Positions 54,964 through 63,117 of a stretch of DNA of 64,000 nt are shown in pieces. Source of the stretch: Pseudooceanicola sp050897975 (GTDB taxonomy: Bacteria; Pseudomonadota; Alphaproteobacteria; Rhodobacterales; Rhodobacteraceae); assembly GCF_050897975.1 (NCBI RefSeq), contig NZ_JBPAXY010000004.1:248001-312000 (forward strand), read 5' to 3'. Numbering within the stretch: position 1 is the stretch's first letter; the number at the start of each line of letters is the position of its first letter. The translations under genes and the position numbers were made by a program. The notes below the pieces were generated by a model that saw only the letters and a program-made list of their open reading frames with translations, searched no databases and was not told the DNA's origin.

Positions 54964-55041
54964 GGGGGCGGGGGCGCGCCGCTCTGGGCCGGGCGCCGCA
55001 CCGGGGTCAGGCCCCGGCCCGGCAGCCCAAGCGCGCGGGGC

Positions 55042-55818
55042 TCAGCTGTACCAGCCGCCCATCACTACCTGGGTTTCCGCGCCCGCCTCGGACAGCCGCG
55101 CGGCGAACAGATCGGTGTCGGACCCGCGATAGTGATAGGGATAGACCACCTTCGGCGCCATTTCGGCCACGCCCGAGGCGGCCTGATCCTCGGTCATCGT
55201 ATAGGGCAGGTTGAAGGGCACGAAGGCGATGTCGATGTCGCTTTGGGCGCGGAACTCGGGCGTATCCTCGGTATCGCCCGCGATGTAGATCCGCAGCCCG
55301 TCCACGTTCAGGACATAGCCGTTGTCGCGCCCCTTGGGGTGATATTGCAGCCGGTCTTCGGTCATGTTGTAGGCGGGCACGGCGGCGACCTCATAGCCCA
55401 GCACCTCGCCGCTGTCGCCATTGGCCAGCGGCGCATTTGCGGCGGCCAGGTCGGGGGCCAGCATCTCGGCCACGGCGGGGTTGGTGATCATCGCCAGGGC
55501 GCCGTCCGCGCGCGCGGCCAGGGCGGCCAGGGTCTCGGCGTCGTAGTGGTCGCCATGTTCATGGGTGATCAGCACCGCATCCGGGTCGGGCAGCGCCGCA
55601 TAGGCCTCGGCCCCGCCGACCGGGTCGACATAGATCACGCCCGCAGGCGTCACCAGGACAAAGCTGGCGTGGGCCACCGGGTGGATGGAAACCCGGCCCG
55701 AGGCGGTTTCATAGACATCGCCGGTCAGGTCCTGGGCCATGGCGGCGAAGGGGCGGATCAGCGTGGCCCCTGCGGTGGCGGCAAGTGCGGTGGTCATCAG
55801 ATGGCGGCGGGTCAGCAT
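55042..55818 (-). CDS. Tat-exported metallo-beta-lactamase-fold hydrolase
   Basis: A 258-residue protein. The leader MLTRRHLMTTALAATAGATLI has a twin-arginine motif. The mature part has the metal motif THEHGDHYD and further ligands in IYIAGDTEDTPEFR and YPYHYRG. Relatives are periplasmic hydrolases of unknown substrate. It is convergent with the Hint gene. Confidence 0.87.
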   Translation of the reverse strand: MLTRRHLMTTALAATAGATLIRPFAAMAQDLTGDVYETASGRVSIHPVAHASFVLVTPAGVIYVDPVGGAEAYAALPDPDAVLITHEHGDHYDAETLAALAARADGALAMITNPAVAEMLAPDLAAANAPLANGDSGEVLGYEVAAVPAYNMTEDRLQYHPKGRDNGYVLNVDGLRIYIAGDTEDTPEFRAQSDIDIAFVPFNLPYTMTEDQAASGVAEMAPKVVYPYHYRGSDTDLFAARLSEAGAETQVVMGGWYS

Positions 55819-56025
55819 GTCTCTCTCTCCCTTGGATGGCCAGGGGGCGTTGGCCCCGTGGCGCCAAGGGTAGGGCGAAAGGGCCGCGCGTCATCTCACG
55901 TTGCTGTCAGGAGGGGGGGCGTCAGGGCCGGGGAAAGGCGAGGGGGGCCGACCCTTGCGGACCGGCCCCCGTCCGGCTGGACTGACTGTCGCAATGCCCG
56001 GCCGGATCTGGATGGACCTTGCCCC

Positions 56026-57066
56026 CTAGGGCAGCGCGTCCTGTTTCGGGCGCGGCGTTGCGGCGGTCTCGGCCGGCAGCACCGGCAGGGTGACCTCGGG
56101 CATCTCGCCGGTCAGGCTGTCGAGGAAGGCGACGATCTTGGTCGCATCCTCATCCGACAGCGCTTCGCCCAGCTGGCTTTCGGCCATGATCTGCACCGCC
56201 ACCTTCAGATCCCAGACCTTGCCCGAGTGGAAGTAGGGTGCTGTCAGGGCCACGTTGCGCAGCGGCGCGGCGCGGAAGACATATTCGTCATCCACCGTTT
56301 CGGTGACGGCAAAGCGGCCCTTGTCGCCCTCGGGCAACACATCGGCGCCGGGTTTCTCGATCAGGCCGAAGGGATAGTAGCCGTGGCCACCCACGTTGAC
56401 CCCTTCGTGGCAAGAGACGCAGCCCAGATCCAGGAACAGCCCCAGCCCCGCCTTGGCCTCGGCACTGAGCGCGTTGTCGTCGCCGTTCAGCCAGGCATCG
56501 AAGGGCGCGGGTGTCAGCAGCGTTGCCTCGAAGGCCTCGATCGCCTTGGCCATGTTGTCGAAATTGGCCGGGCTGTCCTGGCCGGGGAAGGCGGTCTCGA
56601 ACAGCGAGACATAGCCGGGCATCGAGTTCATCATCACCTCGACATTGTCGGGGGTGTTGGCCATCTCGACGCCCGCCTGCACCGGGCCCTTGGCCTGGGC
56701 GGCCAGATCCTCGGCGCGGCCATCCCAGAACTGCGCCTCGTTCAGCACCGCGTTCAGCACCGTGGGCGCGTTGCGCGGCCCCTTCTGCCAGCCGTGGCCG
56801 ACCGAGGTTTCCAGGTTGTCATCACCGCCCGTGGTCAGGTTGTGGCAGGAATAGCAGGAAAAGACCCCGGACAGAGAGACCCGGGGATCGAAGAACAGCA
56901 TCTTGCCCAGTTCGACCTTTTCGGGCGTCACCGTGTTCTCGGTCAGGGCCGGGATGGTCGAGGGCAGGGGGGAAAACATATCGGCCGCATAGTCGCGCAG
57001 CTCATCGGCTGCGGCGCCCGTGGCAAGGGCCGTACTGGCTAAGAGGAGAATGGTCAGGCTACGCAT
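56026..57066 (-). CDS. Di-haem cytochrome c peroxidase
   Basis: A periplasmic enzyme that reduces hydrogen peroxide with electrons from c-type cytochromes. The 346-residue product has a signal peptide (LTILLLASTALATGAAA) and two haem-binding sites, CYSCH (71-75) and CVSCH (216-220), plus the conserved FFDPRVS and RNVALTAPYFHSG segments. ATG 57066 is preferred to 57069 because the GGAGA site is better spaced. An FnrL box lies upstream, so induction under low oxygen is likely, as known for ccpA in several bacteria. Confidence 0.94.
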   Translation of the reverse strand: MRSLTILLLASTALATGAAADELRDYAADMFSPLPSTIPALTENTVTPEKVELGKMLFFDPRVSLSGVFSCYSCHNLTTGGDDNLETSVGHGWQKGPRNAPTVLNAVLNEAQFWDGRAEDLAAQAKGPVQAGVEMANTPDNVEVMMNSMPGYVSLFETAFPGQDSPANFDNMAKAIEAFEATLLTPAPFDAWLNGDDNALSAEAKAGLGLFLDLGCVSCHEGVNVGGHGYYPFGLIEKPGADVLPEGDKGRFAVTETVDDEYVFRAAPLRNVALTAPYFHSGKVWDLKVAVQIMAESQLGEALSDEDATKIVAFLDSLTGEMPEVTLPVLPAETAATPRPKQDALP

Positions 57067-57131
57067 CATCGTCTCCGTTTCTGTGGGAGGTTCGCGCCGG
57101 GCCACGCTCTCGCAGAATCGCAGGCGGGGGG

Positions 57132-57145
57132 TTGATCTCGGTCAA
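57132..57145 (-). promoter_or_regulatory. FnrL/FNR-type operator of the cytochrome c peroxidase gene
   Basis: TTGATCTCGGTCAA matches TTGAT-N4-ATCAA in nine of ten positions and lies 66-80 bases from the start codon. Confidence 0.65.
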
Positions 57146-57284
57146 ATCCGGGAAGGTTTTTTGAATTATTCTAAATTGAAAGGTTTCAGATGTCCCTTTG
57201 GGCCGGGGGAGGCAGGGGGCAGGACAGCAAAAGGGGGACGCGGCGGGCGCGTCCCCCTTGGGGTGTCAAGGTCTTGGCACGGTG

Positions 57285-58202
57285 TCAGGCCTGGGCGGCG
57301 CCCCCCTGCGGGCGGGCCAGGCGGCGTTCGCTTTCCAGCAGGTAGAAAGAGGCCGCGATGATCAGCGCCGAGCCGGCCCACATGCTGCCCGGCGGCACGA
57401 AGCCGAAGACCAGCACCCCCAGGCCCACGTTCAGCGGCAGTTTCACATGGTCGAAGGGTTGCAGGAACCCCGCGTCGGCCAGGGAATAGGCCCGGGCGAT
57501 GGCATATTGCGCCGCCGCGGTCAGCACGCCCGCCAGCACCAGCAGGGCCAGGGCCGTGGCGCCGGGCAGCAGCGCGCCCAGCCCAGCACCCGCAGGCAGG
57601 GCCAGCCAGGCCAGCAGGGCGTTGGCGGGGGTCAGCAGCATCAGCAGGTGCAGGGTCAGGCTTTCCGGCGCCTCGGTCGCCGTCATCCGCTTGGTCAACA
57701 GAGAGGTGCCGGCCCAAAGCGCGGCGGCCCCCACGGGCATCAGCGCGGCCCAGCTGAAGGCATCCGACCAGGGCGCCAGCAGGATCATTCCCCCCGCCAA
57801 TCCGCCCAGCACCGCCAGCCAGCGGCGCGGCGGGGTCTCCTCGCGCAGCAGCAGCGCCGCGCCCAGGGTGACGAAGAAGGGCGACAGCAGGATCAGCGCC
57901 GAGGCCTGCCAGATCGGCACGAAGCCCAGCGAGGCCACCCACAGCTGCACCCCTGCCACGGCGCAACCCGCGCGCGCCAGGTGCAGCCAGGGCTGTTTCA
58001 TTGCCCAGGCATCGCGGGATCGCGACAGGGCCCAGGGCAGGGCCAGCAGGGTGGCGGTCAGGTATTGCCAGAAGGCGATGGTGGGGCCGGGCAGGCCCAG
58101 ACCCATGGCGATATGCTGGGTCAGGGTGTTGTAGATGGCAAAGATCGCGCCCGCGGCGATCATCATCGCGGCGCCGCGCGCCGGGTGGTGGGGGTGAGTC
58201 AT
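57285..58202 (-). CDS. ribN: EamA-family transporter, probable riboflavin importer (RibN type)
   Basis: A 305-residue inner-membrane protein with ten hydrophobic helices, two EamA repeats. The call as a riboflavin importer rests on the FMN riboswitch in its leader (58290-58414), the defining context of the RibN group known from Rhizobium, Ochrobactrum and Vibrio. The ATG at 58202 begins MTHPHHPARGAAMMIAAGAIFAIYN, with GGAAAGGAC upstream; longer frames run into the riboswitch. Without the riboswitch the substrate would be unknown. Confidence 0.85.
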   Translation of the reverse strand: MTHPHHPARGAAMMIAAGAIFAIYNTLTQHIAMGLGLPGPTIAFWQYLTATLLALPWALSRSRDAWAMKQPWLHLARAGCAVAGVQLWVASLGFVPIWQASALILLSPFFVTLGAALLLREETPPRRWLAVLGGLAGGMILLAPWSDAFSWAALMPVGAAALWAGTSLLTKRMTATEAPESLTLHLLMLLTPANALLAWLALPAGAGLGALLPGATALALLVLAGVLTAAAQYAIARAYSLADAGFLQPFDHVKLPLNVGLGVLVFGFVPPGSMWAGSALIIAASFYLLESERRLARPQGGAAQA

Positions 58203-58289
58203 GCGGTGTCCTTTCCAAACGCATAACCCAAGGCAGTCAGGGACAGCGCCCTTGCCGCTCCCTTTCGGGCGCGGTGCGGGGGATGTCCC

Positions 58290-58414
58290 GTTCTCTTCCA
58301 TCCGGACTATGACCGTCGGCCCCGGAGTTCCACCGGATCTGCTGACCCTTTCGGTTGCGAAAGGCGCTCGCGGGCTATCACCGCCGGTAGGGAATTGCAC
58401 CCCGCCCTGAGAAC
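58290..58414 (-). promoter_or_regulatory. FMN riboswitch (RFN element)
   Basis: Read on the minus strand the block contains the conserved RFN segments GGGGTGCAATTCCCTACCGG, GGCGGTGATAGCCCGCGAGC, GATCCGGTGGAACTCCGG and GACGGTCATAGTCCGGATG. The closing helix P1 is GTTCTC (58414-58409) with GAGAAC (58295-58290). FMN binding should switch off expression of the transporter gene that follows by ~90 bases. Confidence 0.95.
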
Positions 58415-59114
58415 AAGCGGCCTCGTTGGCCGCCGGGGGAAATTAGGGGGCAGGGGAGGGGAGTGCAAGGGGCGCCGGTGCGGGGAGGGCTGTGCGGGGA
58501 TGTGGGGGGAGGGGGCTCTGCCCCCGTCGCCGGAGGGGCGGCAGGTGGAAGGAAAGGGGGCTCTGCCCCCGTCGCCCGGAGGGCGACTCCCCCGGGATAT
58601 TTGGGGCCAGAAAATGGGATGGGGGCGAGGAGGGGTGGTGCTGGGGGCGCGAGAGGGGCAGGTGGCGCTTCGTCTAAACGGCATGGACGCTGCCTTTTCC
58701 CGGTTGTTCTGTCCGATTACAGTTCGGTCCATCAGTATTGCGCTTGCGGTGCTTGCCCCGTCTCCCGATTGGTTCCCCTGCTGTCCTTAGGCGGTGGATC
58801 GCTCTAGTCCCGACGAGAGGGCATTGCGCTGTCCATAGTAGCTGGCCTTGCGGCGCATTCGAGAGCGCGTCGCTGTTGCATTGTCTGCTCTCAGTCGCCT
58901 GTACGCTCATCGCAGGGCGGGTGTGGCTGTGGTTCGCGAAACCGGCCAAGCAACACCGGATTGCATCCCCCTGTACCCAGTCCGAGGTTCGGCTTTGCTG
59001 GCCTTGCGTCGCTCCGAATGCAGTTTCACCACAGTTTTCCAAACAATGCGCTGCTGCCAACTCGGATAGTGGAAATGTATTTTAATGCAGCATGGCTCTT
59101 TCTAATGTTGCTCT
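58415..59114. other. Gene-poor stretch between the riboswitch and the two-gene operon
   Basis: Repeat locus 9 occupies 58511-58612. From about 58680 to 59110 the base composition drops clearly towards AT and the sequence is rich in mixed words unlike the flanks. Open frames on both strands have odd, Cys/His/Arg-rich products and no ribosome sites, so it is treated as non-coding or decayed. A weak promoter (CTGCCA 59054-59059, TATTTT 59078-59083) may drive the operon at 59115. Confidence 0.5.
58511..58612. repeat. Intergenic terminator-like repeat, locus 9
   Basis: Two GGGGGCTCTGCCCCC hairpins alternate with GTCGCCGGAGG palindromes, ending with CTCCCCCGGGATATTTGGGG. It lies upstream of the riboswitch, the only locus in a divergent gap. 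Confidence 0.8.
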
Positions 59115-59807
59115 GTGAAATACCTCTGCAGGACGAAGTTGCTCGATCTCACCGAAATCCAGAATCGCCTCGAGTTGACACAGTGGCGGCACCGGGAACT
59201 GGCTGCCGTCAGTGATCAGCTCGAGCAGGCGTTCCCGTTGCTTGTGGCGCAGATCGAAGACCATGTCGTCGGCCTTTCCCAGGTCGGTGTGGCCAGGGCC
59301 CATATGCGTCTCGCCAGTGCCTTCGGCGATATCCTGAGCTCCTGGACGGAAGAGCAGCGTCTGATCGCGGTCCAGCGGGCCGAGGTGGCGCTCAATGCAC
59401 TGGAGGAAAAGCTCGGGGAGCGCGAGAGATTCCACCTGCCGGTGGACGCGGTCATCGGGCTGGTTGGAAAACCGGTCCTGCTGGCCGCCTCCATGGCAGC
59501 CATGCCGACCCTCGCCGCCGTGGCGACGGTCAGCGCCACCAGCCTGTTCTTCTTCACCACCTCCACTGTCAGCGTGCCGATTCTCGTGGCGGGAGGCGTG
59601 GCCCTGGCTGTTGCCAACCTTTCGGGCAGCACGGTGATCAACCGTATGGGGGACAAGTCCCGTCGCCGACTGGCAGAGCGCGCCAATGCGCTGGCATGGG
59701 TCAATGTCTTCGGAGATCCTGAAAAGCCTGACGGTCGATGTCTGCTGAATGACCTGCAAGTCGCGGTGCTTCGCAAGGCCGAGGATAAACTGGAGGCAGT
59801 GTCATGA
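59115..59807 (+). CDS. Unrecognised protein with a hydrophobic hairpin; first gene of a two-gene operon
   Basis: A 230-residue protein; no known family recognised. The first ~105 residues are helical and charged (SDQLEQAFPLLVAQIEDHVV, QRAEVALNALEEKLGERERF). Residues 110-172 are strongly hydrophobic and Gly/Ala/Thr-rich, enough for two membrane helices. The C-terminal ~55 residues are helical and basic. The start is uncertain: GTG 59115 has no ribosome site, while TTG 59139 has AGGA five bases upstream and would remove eight residues. It overlaps the next gene (ATGA). Base composition is lower in GC than the flanks. Confidence 0.7.
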   Translation: MKYLCRTKLLDLTEIQNRLELTQWRHRELAAVSDQLEQAFPLLVAQIEDHVVGLSQVGVARAHMRLASAFGDILSSWTEEQRLIAVQRAEVALNALEEKLGERERFHLPVDAVIGLVGKPVLLAASMAAMPTLAAVATVSATSLFFFTTSTVSVPILVAGGVALAVANLSGSTVINRMGDKSRRRLAERANALAWVNVFGDPEKPDGRCLLNDLQVAVLRKAEDKLEAVS

Positions 59808-60826
59808 TCACCATGCTCTACAAGGTGCCAGAAGACCTTCTGCGGGCCGTCACACAGGGCGAGGCTGAGGTCATCGGCGCTGTCATCAAGGAAACGGTCT
59901 CGGGGCGGATCGTGGGCCATATGCAGCAGACCAGTGCGGGCCAGAATTTCCTGATCCGCGCCTTGCAGGGGCTTCCGGGCGCGGCGGGCGGAGAGTTCTC
60001 GCCGCTCGGCATGCTGACAGCCTATCAAAATTACCAGATCGGCCAGAAGATCGAGGGCCTGCGCCAAGGCGTCGAGTTGCTCAAGGGCTTGCAGATCGGC
60101 ACGCTGGCCCTCTCGGGGATCAACCTCGGTGTGTCCATTGCGGGCTTCGCCATGGTGCTGTCCCGGCTGCGCGCGATGGAGGGGCAGCTGGACAACCTCA
60201 TGATCTCCGTCGCCGCCGTGACCGAGGACCGCCGGGAGGACGATCTGCGGTCCTTGCTGGGGGAACTCATGGACAAGCTGGGTCGCGCCGATGACCTCTT
60301 GTCCCTGAAAGATCTGTCCCGCATGGCGGACGGGTTGGTGGACGGCTTCGGCCGCCTGTCGGGCCAGTTCGAGATGATATTCCGCCGCGACGGCGCCGTT
60401 CATGCCTTGGAGACTCTCTCGGCGCAGAAGCTGGAGCGGCTCTGGATAGCCGCAGCGGCCCTGCGGTTGTGCCAGGACAGCACGTTGCGGCTGCTCTTTC
60501 TGATGGACGAACTGGAATATGCCCGCCGTTTTGCCAATCGCCAGGCTGGCTCGTTGCTGGACTTGTTCGATACTTTCAGGCCCGAAGAGTATAGCCGATT
60601 GATGACGCCCGTGAGCGAGGACTGGCAACAAACGCTGGCCGACCGTGCCGAAATGCGTAAACGCTGCATGATCCTGTCGGATGGTTTGCGCGGAGGGGTC
60701 GAGGGGGTAGCAGGGCAGGGTGCTCTTGCGCAAAGCCTCTTGGACGGAGGGATTTCCGGTCGCCGTTGGCTCGAAGCCGCCGAGGCAGAACAAGAGGCTC
60801 CGTTCCAGTTCCTAGAGGTTGGTTAA
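59804..60826 (+). CDS. Unrecognised helical protein with one hydrophobic segment; second gene of the operon
   Basis: A 340-residue protein, no family recognised. It appears all-helical: an amphipathic N-terminal ~90 residues, one hydrophobic segment at 96-119 (LQIGTLALSGINLGVSIAG) leading straight into a short coiled coil (LSRLRAMEGQLDNL), and a long charged helical C-terminal half. Helix-hydrophobic-coil order recalls alpha-helical pore-forming or membrane-sensing proteins, which is speculation. It starts four bases inside the upstream gene, so the two proteins are likely made in fixed ratio and may act together. Confidence 0.72.
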   Translation: MITMLYKVPEDLLRAVTQGEAEVIGAVIKETVSGRIVGHMQQTSAGQNFLIRALQGLPGAAGGEFSPLGMLTAYQNYQIGQKIEGLRQGVELLKGLQIGTLALSGINLGVSIAGFAMVLSRLRAMEGQLDNLMISVAAVTEDRREDDLRSLLGELMDKLGRADDLLSLKDLSRMADGLVDGFGRLSGQFEMIFRRDGAVHALETLSAQKLERLWIAAAALRLCQDSTLRLLFLMDELEYARRFANRQAGSLLDLFDTFRPEEYSRLMTPVSEDWQQTLADRAEMRKRCMILSDGLRGGVEGVAGQGALAQSLLDGGISGRRWLEAAEAEQEAPFQFLEVG

Positions 60827-60916
60827 CCGGAAACCGAATAACTGGCCCGATCGAAGGGGAAGGCCCCCTCACAACCCCTTGCCAACTGCCCCTTTCCCCC
60901 TCATATGCTGCCGATC

Positions 60917-62716
60917 ATGACCGATCTCGCGCATATCCGTAACTTCTCCATCGTTGCCCATATCGACCACGGGAAATCCACCCTGGCCGACCGGCTGATC
61001 CAGTCCACCAACACCGTCTCGGAACGCGAGATGAAGGAGCAGCTGCTCGACGCGATGGACATCGAGCGGGAACGCGGGATCACCATCAAGGCCAACACCG
61101 TCCGGATCGAGTATATCGCCGACAACGGCGAGCTTTACGTGCTCAACCTGATCGACACCCCCGGCCACGTCGACTTTGCCTATGAGGTCAGCCGCTCGAT
61201 GCACGCCGTCGAAGGCTCACTGCTGGTGGTGGACAGCACCCAGGGGGTCGAGGCGCAGACCCTGGCCAATGTCTATCAGGCCATCGACGCGGACCACGAG
61301 ATCGTGCCGGTGCTGAACAAGATCGACCTGCCCGCCTCGGAACCCGAACGGGTGGCCGAGCAGATCGAGGATGTGATCGGCATCGACGCCAGCGACGCCC
61401 TGCTGGTCTCGGCCAAGTCGGGCCTGGGCATCCACGAGACGCTGGAGGCCATCGTGCATCGCCTGCCCGCGCCCCAGGGCGACCGCGACGCGCCGCTGAA
61501 GGCCATGCTGGTGGACAGCTGGTACGATCCCTACCTGGGCGTCGTCGTCCTGGTCCGCATCATGGACGGGGTGATGAAAAAGAACGACCGGGTGAAGTTC
61601 ATGCGCAACGGCACGATCCACCAGATCGACCGGATCGGCGTCTTCCGCCCCGCCATGCAGAACGTGGACGAGCTGGGCCCGGGCGAGATCGGCTTCATCA
61701 CCGCCTCGATCAAGCAGGTGCGCGATACCAAGGTGGGCGACACGATCACCCACGAGAAGAAGGGCTGCGAAACCGCGCTGCCGGGCTTCAAACCCTCCAT
61801 CCCGGTGGTCTTCTGCGGCCTCTTCCCGGTGGACAGTGCCGAGTTCGAGGATCTGCGCGATGCGATCGAGAAACTGGCGCTGAACGATGCCTCCTTCAGC
61901 TATGAGATGGAAACCTCGGCCGCCCTCGGCTTCGGCTTCCGCTGCGGGTTCCTGGGGCTGCTGCACCTCGAGGTGATCCGCGACCGGCTGGAGCGCGAAT
62001 ACAACATCGAGCTGATCACGACCGCCCCTTCGGTGGTCTATCACGTCCACATGAAGGACGGCACGATGGAAGAGCTGCACAACCCCGCCGACATGCCCGA
62101 CCTCACTTACGTCGATCACATCGAAGAGCCGCGCATCAAGGCCACCATCATGGTCCCCGACGACTATCTGGGCGATGTGCTGAAGCTGTGCCAGGACCGC
62201 CGCGGCATCCAGATGGAGCTGACCTATGCCGGCACCCGGCCCCTGGTGGTCTATGACCTGCCGCTGAACGAGGTGGTCTTCGACTTTTACGACCGGCTGA
62301 AATCGGTGACCAAGGGCTATGCGTCCTTCGATTACCAGATGATCGGCTATCGCCAGGACAACCTGGTGAAGATGCAGATCCTGGTGAATGACGAGCCGGT
62401 GGATGCCCTGTCGATGATGGTGCACCGAGATCGCGCCGAGATGCGCGGCCGGGCCATGTGCGAGAAGCTGAAAGAGCTGATCCCGCGTCACATGTTCAAG
62501 ATCCCGATCCAGGCGGCCATCGGCGGCAAGGTGATCGCCCGCGAGACCCTGTCGGCGATGCGCAAGGACGTGACCGCGAAATGCTATGGCGGCGACGCGA
62601 CGCGGAAGCGCAAGCTGCTGGACAAGCAGAAGGCGGGCAAGAAGAAGATGCGCCAGTTCGGGAAGGTGGATATCCCGCAAGAGGCGTTCATCTCGGCGCT
62701 GAAGATGGATAATTGA
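60917..62716 (+). CDS. lepA: Elongation factor 4 (LepA)
   Basis: A ribosome-associated GTPase that helps with stalled or mis-set translation. It has 599 residues. G motifs are AHIDHGKS (14-21), DTPGHVDF and NKIDLP. The LepA-specific C-terminal domain is present (YGGDATRKRKLLDKQKAGKKKM). The ATG at 60917 is the family start; an in-frame ATG four codons upstream is less likely. A terminator at 62721 closes it. Confidence 0.97.
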   Translation: MTDLAHIRNFSIVAHIDHGKSTLADRLIQSTNTVSEREMKEQLLDAMDIERERGITIKANTVRIEYIADNGELYVLNLIDTPGHVDFAYEVSRSMHAVEGSLLVVDSTQGVEAQTLANVYQAIDADHEIVPVLNKIDLPASEPERVAEQIEDVIGIDASDALLVSAKSGLGIHETLEAIVHRLPAPQGDRDAPLKAMLVDSWYDPYLGVVVLVRIMDGVMKKNDRVKFMRNGTIHQIDRIGVFRPAMQNVDELGPGEIGFITASIKQVRDTKVGDTITHEKKGCETALPGFKPSIPVVFCGLFPVDSAEFEDLRDAIEKLALNDASFSYEMETSAALGFGFRCGFLGLLHLEVIRDRLEREYNIELITTAPSVVYHVHMKDGTMEELHNPADMPDLTYVDHIEEPRIKATIMVPDDYLGDVLKLCQDRRGIQMELTYAGTRPLVVYDLPLNEVVFDFYDRLKSVTKGYASFDYQMIGYRQDNLVKMQILVNDEPVDALSMMVHRDRAEMRGRAMCEKLKELIPRHMFKIPIQAAIGGKVIARETLSAMRKDVTAKCYGGDATRKRKLLDKQKAGKKKMRQFGKVDIPQEAFISALKMDN

Positions 62717-62720
62717 GGGG

Positions 62721-62750
62721 AACCCGGGCGAGAGCCCGGGTTTTTCTTTT
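62721..62750 (+). terminator. Rho-independent terminator of lepA
   Basis: AACCCGGGC (62721-62729), GAGA loop and GCCCGGGTT (62734-62742) pair perfectly and are followed by a T-rich tail. It starts five bases after the stop. Confidence 0.9.
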
Positions 62751-62790
62751 GGGACTGCCAGTGGTCTTTGCGCCGGGTGGGGTGATGCAT

Positions 62791-63005
62791 AGGTGGGTTG
62801 CATCCACCCTACGTTTGCCATGAGGGGGCAGCGTTTGCGTCGGGCCCCATACGGGGAGAAGCAAGCACTCAACCCGTAGGGTGGATGCCAATCCACCATG
62901 CTCCGGCGAGGCGCTACGGTGGATTACATCCACCCTACAAAGCGTTCGCATCCCTTCGAGAGCCGCGCGAAAAACCTAGCCCCGTAGGGTGGATGAAATC
63001 CACCG
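62791..63005. repeat. Four REP-like palindromes upstream of the HEPN gene
   Basis: Copies at 62791-62813, 62874-62898, 62914-62938 and 62982-63005 share TAGGGTGGAT-x(4-5)-ATCCACC in alternating orientations; each folds as a short hairpin. They resemble the REP/BIME-type GTAGGGTGG elements of many Proteobacteria. The remaining sequence in this 401-bp gap holds only the lepA terminator and nothing else recognised. Confidence 0.85.
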
Positions 63006-63117
63006 TTGCCGGAATGATCGCGGCATTGTGGGCTTTGCCCGCCCTAGGCAAGGGAGATGGTGGCTTGAAATATCCGGTTGAACTTAGAATGCTGCCCCCT
63101 AGCAATGGAGCAACCCA

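Noticed and set aside
58674..59060. 128-codon minus-strand open frame in the AT-richer block
   Set aside because: No ribosome site, unusual Cys/His/Arg-rich composition and competing frames on the other strand; treated as non-coding.
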